Assembly: GCF_033568475.1 (NCBI RefSeq)
Contig: NC_133121.1
Span: 133,146,375 to 133,210,374 of the forward strand
DNA: 64,000 nucleotides
Source: Henckelia pumila
Lineage: Eukaryota; Streptophyta; Magnoliopsida; Lamiales; Gesneriaceae
Direction: 5' to 3'
Below the pieces are notes generated by a model. The model was not told where the DNA came from and did not search any database. It saw only the letters and a program-made list of their open reading frames with translations. Shown piece after piece: positions 60,510 through 64,000 of the stretch. The translations under genes were made by a program, and so were the position numbers. How positions within the stretch are numbered: position 1 is the stretch's first letter; every line of letters begins with the position of its first letter.

Positions 60510-60881
60510 CCTGTGCTACGGCTAATCATATCATGAACCCTAATTTGATCTCTATAAACCCGAATCCGCCTTCGTCGGCCGCTCTTCTCTGTTTCAGTGC
60601 TGTGTAACGTTTACGTTGCTGAGATCCAATTTATTTTCTGATAATTGGATCGTCTATCAGCGTGTGTGTTTAATTTCTTTCGTATTTGATTTTTAAATAC
60701 CGATTTTGATCTGGAATCCTCGAATTTTTATGGGAAATCAGAACCTCTGAATCTTTTCCTTTACGCAATGATAAGTTTAAATAGAAGTATTTATTCATTT
60801 TATTTGATAATTTCATGCGTTAATGATAGTTTAGTTGTTTCGTGGATTGAACTTTCTGTTTTGTTTTCTAGAATGCGTCTT

Positions 60882-60943
60882 GCCTGTGATGGTGTTAAAT
60901 ATACTTTGAGTTATTCACTGTGAAAAGCATTTTAATCTGAGGC
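60882..60943 (+). ncRNA. possible box C/D snoRNA (weak)
   Basis: GCC at 60882-60884 and GGC at 60941-60943 could form a short terminal stem around a C-like box (GTGATGG) and a perfect D box (CTGA, 60937-60940). At about 62 nt it is shorter than its neighbours and no convincing rRNA complementarity was found. It is reported because it lies between the promoter and the clear snoRNAs. Confidence 0.3.
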
Positions 60944-61032
60944 TTTAACGCATTTTACCTTTATCACTATCATGAAAATGAATTCCTTGATTGTTTGGTG
61001 AAATACTTGTTTCACTTTGGGATTAATTCTTG

Positions 61033-61113
61033 GCAAATGATGATAGAACAGACAGGGACATCAGAACTCCATTGGGGGAAGATGACTATGTCTAATGGGA
61101 ATCTCTCTGATGC
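61033..61113 (+). ncRNA. box C/D snoRNA, 25S guide, copy 1
   Basis: Box C ATGATGA (61037-61043), D'-like CAGA, C'-like GATGACT and D CTGA (61107-61110) lie inside a GCA/TGC end stem. The segment before D' contains AGACAGGGACA and that before D contains TGGGAATCTC. From memory these are complementary to neighbouring pieces of 25S rRNA (GAGATTCCCA and TGTCCCTGTCT, which adjoin there). By the fifth-nucleotide rule it would direct 2'-O-methylation at two nearby 25S positions. It has a close paralogue at 61453-61534. Confidence 0.82.
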
Positions 61114-61452
61114 TATGTTTATGTTTAATTCAATTTTGATTTTACAGTTCTCGCTAGGTTTTTTTAGTCAATGGCATATATATGTATGTACATACATACA
61201 TAAATTGTTGGCGATGGTAAGTTCAAGCTCCCTTCTGTGGTCGAAACTCAACATCTTTTATGGACTACATCAAGTTGTTGTCTAATATTGTAATCCTAGG
61301 CATCAAGTTCAACTCTTTTTTAGATCATGTTGTCGTCAATGGGATTGTTTATATTGTTTGTGGCTTTGCATGTTGATTACTCTTGTTGTCTTTTTACCTG
61401 ATAATGCTTTTTAGGCAGATTTTTATCAATACTCGAGTCTGTTAATGCAATT

Positions 61453-61534
61453 GCAAGTGATGATAAACAGACAGGGACATCAGATTCTCTTTCTTAAGAA
61501 AGTGATGATTTGTCTTTGGGAATCTCTCTGATGC
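61453..61534 (+). ncRNA. box C/D snoRNA, 25S guide, copy 2
   Basis: A paralogue of the snoRNA at 61033: identical guides (AGACAGGGACA before D' and TGGGAATCTC before D), box C GTGATGA (61457-61463), C' GTGATGA, D CTGA (61528-61531), end stem GCA/TGC. The linker between D' and C' has diverged and here forms a small hairpin (CTTTCTTAAGAAAG). Conserved boxes and guides with a free linker are what selection on a snoRNA predicts. Confidence 0.85.
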
Positions 61535-61629
61535 TTACAATACTGGTTTGATTACGTGCATCTGCTTTAGTTATAACATAAAATTTTGAAAAGTGGTATA
61601 TCGAGTGGGATGTATTTATGTATCAAAAC

Positions 61630-61709
61630 ACAGCCGGTGATGTTTACATTACATAACCATGAGTTCATTAACTTTGATTATACTTTTGAATCATCGCAAC
61701 TGAGGCTGT
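61630..61709 (+). ncRNA. box C/D snoRNA with six-pair terminal stem
   Basis: A terminal stem ACAGCC/GGCTGT directly brackets box C (GTGATGT, 61637-61643) and box D (CTGA, 61700-61703); total length 80 nt. Upstream of D, CATCGCAA can pair with the conserved 25S segment TTGCGATGG (about ten pairs counting one G-U; target recalled from memory). The D' box is unclear. Confidence 0.75.
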
Positions 61710-61878
61710 GGCATCATTTTTGCTTCGACCACTCTTGAATAATGTCAGAAACTAGTTACTTGGTGTTTTTGTCCATTTAAATTTGTATTTGATTTGAACA
61801 AATTGATTGTAGTCTCGTTTCATATGAATTAATGTGTTTGTGTTGGTCGGTTGGTTCTTCTTGCACAATATCCCAGAT

Positions 61879-61959
61879 TTGCCGATGATGTATAAGCTAT
61901 TTGCACGTATTATCAGAAATGACAATGATGATATTTGATTGTCACTACCTCTGAGGCAA
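61879..61959 (+). ncRNA. box C/D snoRNA, dual 18S guide
   Basis: The terminal stem is TTGCC/GGCAA. Boxes: C ATGATGT (61885-61891), D' CAGA (61914-61917), C' ATGATGA (61925-61931), D CTGA (61951-61954). The guide before D' contains TTGCACGTATTA, complementary over 12 nt to 18S TAATACGTGCAA. The guide before D contains ATTGTCACTACCT, complementary over 13 nt to 18S AGGTAGTGACAAT (rRNA recalled from memory). Both place the fifth nucleotide on a plausible 2'-O-methyl site. Strongest snoRNA call in the window. Confidence 0.9.
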
Positions 61960-62885
61960 TTCATGGATACTGGAACCATATTTTACTGTACCACCTAATA
62001 CTATTCATATTTCTTGGTTCCTTTTGATTGGCAAATGCCATTTATATGTATTTTTGTTCATACAAAATTCCCGGTTTTTTCTTTTATTATAAATTATAAA
62101 TTTTATTCTGGTAAAATCATACTCGGGGCGATGAATTTTAGCCCTTCACACTTGTGGCAGTTATTACTTGAATCCTTTGTTTTGTTTTTTTTTAAAATTT
62201 TTTTATTCTGGATGGTAATTGGTATTGGAAGAATAGAGGGCCTGATGATTAACTATGAAAAAGAACGGAGATTCGAATGTCGTTCATTTGTTGTAGCCTA
62301 GCCTAGAACAATATGACTTGGGCTCCAAAAGCGTCACATGTAATCAGCCTCGCCATTTTTTATGAAGGCCCAAACTATATTTTGAATTTTATTAATTATT
62401 AATTATTAATTTAATAACTTAGATTTTTTTTTGGTTCTTAATTAATTTGATTGCTTTGATACCATTATTCTATTATTTTATTATATGTTCTCGATCCTTC
62501 AGTTTAACCGAATACATCTCATCAAAAAACCCTGACCAAATAAGTTGTATATAGCATTATTCATGTACAGAAATTACAAATTCGGTTCATGATAATTCAT
62601 CTCAACAAGACAACTATTATATGTTATGTTGCTAATTATTAAATTTTTTTATTTAAGATGAAGAAAATTGTAGAAAAAAACATGAATTTTCGTTTCTAAC
62701 ACATTTTAAAAGCAACAGTAATAACGGTTTTCCATTTGTAAGGTCACCTTTGTCGTTTTTTCTCAAATCCTTCGTCACATTTCTATTTTTAATATTTAAT
62801 AATTAGTTTTTACTCTTATATAATACTCGTACGCTCGAGAACGTCATAGTATTTATCACGACATTGTTTTGATTTAATAACAACA
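61960..62885. other. region downstream of snoRNA cluster
   Basis: No further snoRNA boxes with stems were recognised. An ORF at 62014-62301 has no recognisable content. The region is AT-rich up to the LINE fragment. Confidence 0.5.
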
Positions 62886-64000
62886 TAAGCTGGAAGCTCC
62901 TGGCCAATCCTTCCTCTCTAACATCTCGGGTCCTCAAAGCTCGCTATTATTCTACTGGTTCTTTTCTGGATGCTAAAATTGGTGCCAATCCGAGCTATGT
63001 TTGGAGAAGCATTATGCAAACTCAAGATATCATTCGAAAGGGTGTGAGATGGCGCATCGGTTCAGGCTGTAAAGTGAAGATATGGAGCGACCCTTGGCTT
63101 CCAGATTTTGACAGCCCTTTTGTCACTTCGGTCGGCCCCCCCGATTCTTCCATAAATTATGTGAGTGAATTAATTATGTCAGAAGATAGGAGCTGGAATC
63201 TGGATTTGATCCACGAGCTTTTTAATGAAAGAGATCGACATCTTATTCTCTCTATCCCCTTGAGTCGACATACGGCTCCGGATACGTGGCTTTGGGTGGA
63301 AGATAAGAAAGGAATTTACTCTGTGAAAAGCGGGTACAAAGCTCAGCTCAGTGCTAGACATTCTCATCCCGTTTCGTCAACCATTTTATGGAATCGTGTG
63401 TGGAAGATAAACCTGCCAAACAAGGTTCGCAATTTCGTTTGGAGAGCTCTTTCAGATTGTCTGCCTACTCTACATGCGTTGCAATCCAAACGAGTTAATA
63501 TTCCGCCTACTTGCCCTCTGTGCCACCGTGATCCAGAAGACGTGCTCCATGTTTTAGTGTATTGTCCTTATGCCCGATCGATCTGGAATATTTCATCCGT
63601 TGGGGGTTTTATAACTTTCTCGAGATCATTTTCAGATTGGTGGAATCATTTGGTTGCTACCAAGGATGCCAGGGAGATTGAACTAGTTGCCGCAGTCATG
63701 TGGAACATTTGGCTCAACCGAAATAATGTGATCTGGAATGGCATTTGCTTCTCGGCCACTCATGTCTATCGGTCAGCACTTGATCTTCTTTCACAATGGA
63801 AAAAAGCTCATTCCCAACTTAATCTCAATCATGGAGCAAACCAATCGATTGGTGCTTGCATATGGCAAAGACCTCCTGAGCATGTTCTCAAATGCAATGT
63901 TGATGCCACTCTCCTTCCAGATCCTCCTCTTGTCGGTTTCGGTTGTCTCGTCCGAGACTCTTATGGTATTGTTCTAGCAGCAATTCACGGCAGAGTCCAC
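62886..64000 (+). mobile_element. LINE (non-LTR retrotransposon), 3' part of ORF2, runs off window
   Basis: One frame is open from about 62891 to the window end (about 370 codons, no ATG needed). It reads WKLLANPSSLTSRVLKARYY..., then GVRWRIGSGCKVKIWSDPWLP, a zinc-binding reverse-transcriptase domain (zf-RVT: TILWNRVWKINLPNKVRNFVWR... CPLCHRDPEDVLHVLVYC, about 63380-63580) and the start of a plant LINE RNase H (RVT_3: KCNVDATLLPDPPLVGFGCLVRD, from about 63888). This is the C-terminal layout of plant L1-like ORF2 and of proteins annotated as putative ribonuclease H. Endonuclease and core RT are missing, so it is 5'-truncated at about 62886. The lack of stops suggests a recent insertion or a retained domain. 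The continuation lies outside the window. Confidence 0.88.

Noticed and set aside
61032-61060. Protein gene over the snoRNA cluster (ORF 60995-61285)
   Set aside because: The frame has no recognisable domain, and the conserved signal in this segment is the C/D box structure.
1-64000. CRISPR arrays, operons, bacterial-type regulatory sites
   Set aside because: Spliced genes, plant retroelements and chloroplast transit peptides show a plant nuclear genome; the tandem repeats seen are microsatellites, LTR motif arrays or CACTA subterminal units.

Overview
The window is nuclear DNA of a eudicot plant. It is AT-rich and has intron-containing plant transcription-factor genes, chloroplast-targeted enzymes, a PPR-DYW organelle RNA-editing factor, and many plant retroelements and MITEs. 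Nothing points to one species; an asterid is possible but not shown.

Layout. (1) About 0.4-13.7 kb is a fossil bed. A minus-strand, caulimovirus-like endogenous pararetrovirus has been invaded twice: by a 1,331-bp solo LTR at 1097-2427 (5-bp duplication TACTC) and by a large non-coding retrotransposon (LARD-like, 2763-12151) with two ~2.9-kb LTRs. (2) 13.7-17.2 kb is intergenic with a foldback MITE. (3) 17.2-18.9 kb is a three-exon R2R3-MYB of the MYB94/96 (cuticular wax) type. (4) 18.9-24.7 kb is intergenic and includes an hAT-type MITE. (5) 24.7-26.2 kb is a four-exon RWP-RK (RKD) factor. (6) 26.5-28.4 kb is an intronless PPR-DYW gene. (7) A young Ty1/copia element (28444-35953, perfect 5-bp duplication) sits directly after the PPR stop codon and itself carries a 2.6-kb solo LTR. 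(8) 36.6-38.3 kb, minus strand, is plastid NAD-malate dehydrogenase with an intron in its 5' UTR. (9) 39.8-41.3 kb is a large foldback. (10) 42.2-55.2 kb is a tandem array of three complete geranylgeranyl reductase (CHLP) genes plus one truncated copy, all on the minus strand, separated by MITEs and a CACTA-like remnant. (11) 55.9-57.0 kb holds inverted repeats around a GC-rich insert. (12) 58.0-58.6 kb, minus strand, is a small three-exon gene for a 94-residue secreted peptide precursor with a PSY-like DY motif. (13) 59.9-60.1 kb is a tRNA-derived SINE. (14) 60.4-62.0 kb is a polycistronic box C/D snoRNA locus with its own site II/telo-box/TATA promoter. (15) 62.9-64.0 kb is the 3' part of a LINE that runs off the window.

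The host genes do not form one pathway. CHLP (phytyl tails of chlorophyll and tocopherol) and plastid MDH (redox balance) act in chloroplasts, the PPR protein should edit organelle RNA, and MYB and RKD are nuclear regulators. Their order is informative: from memory, PPR-MDH-MYB94 lie close together in Arabidopsis (At3g47520, At3g47530, At3g47600), and CHLP and RKD2 are neighbours there (At1g74470, At1g74480). The window therefore looks like a less rearranged version of an ancestral gene block.

The least obvious finds are the small secreted-peptide gene and the snoRNA cluster. Neither has a long ORF. The peptide gene is supported by GT-AG introns that keep frame from signal peptide to stop; the snoRNAs are supported by C/D boxes, terminal stems and rRNA-complementary guides.
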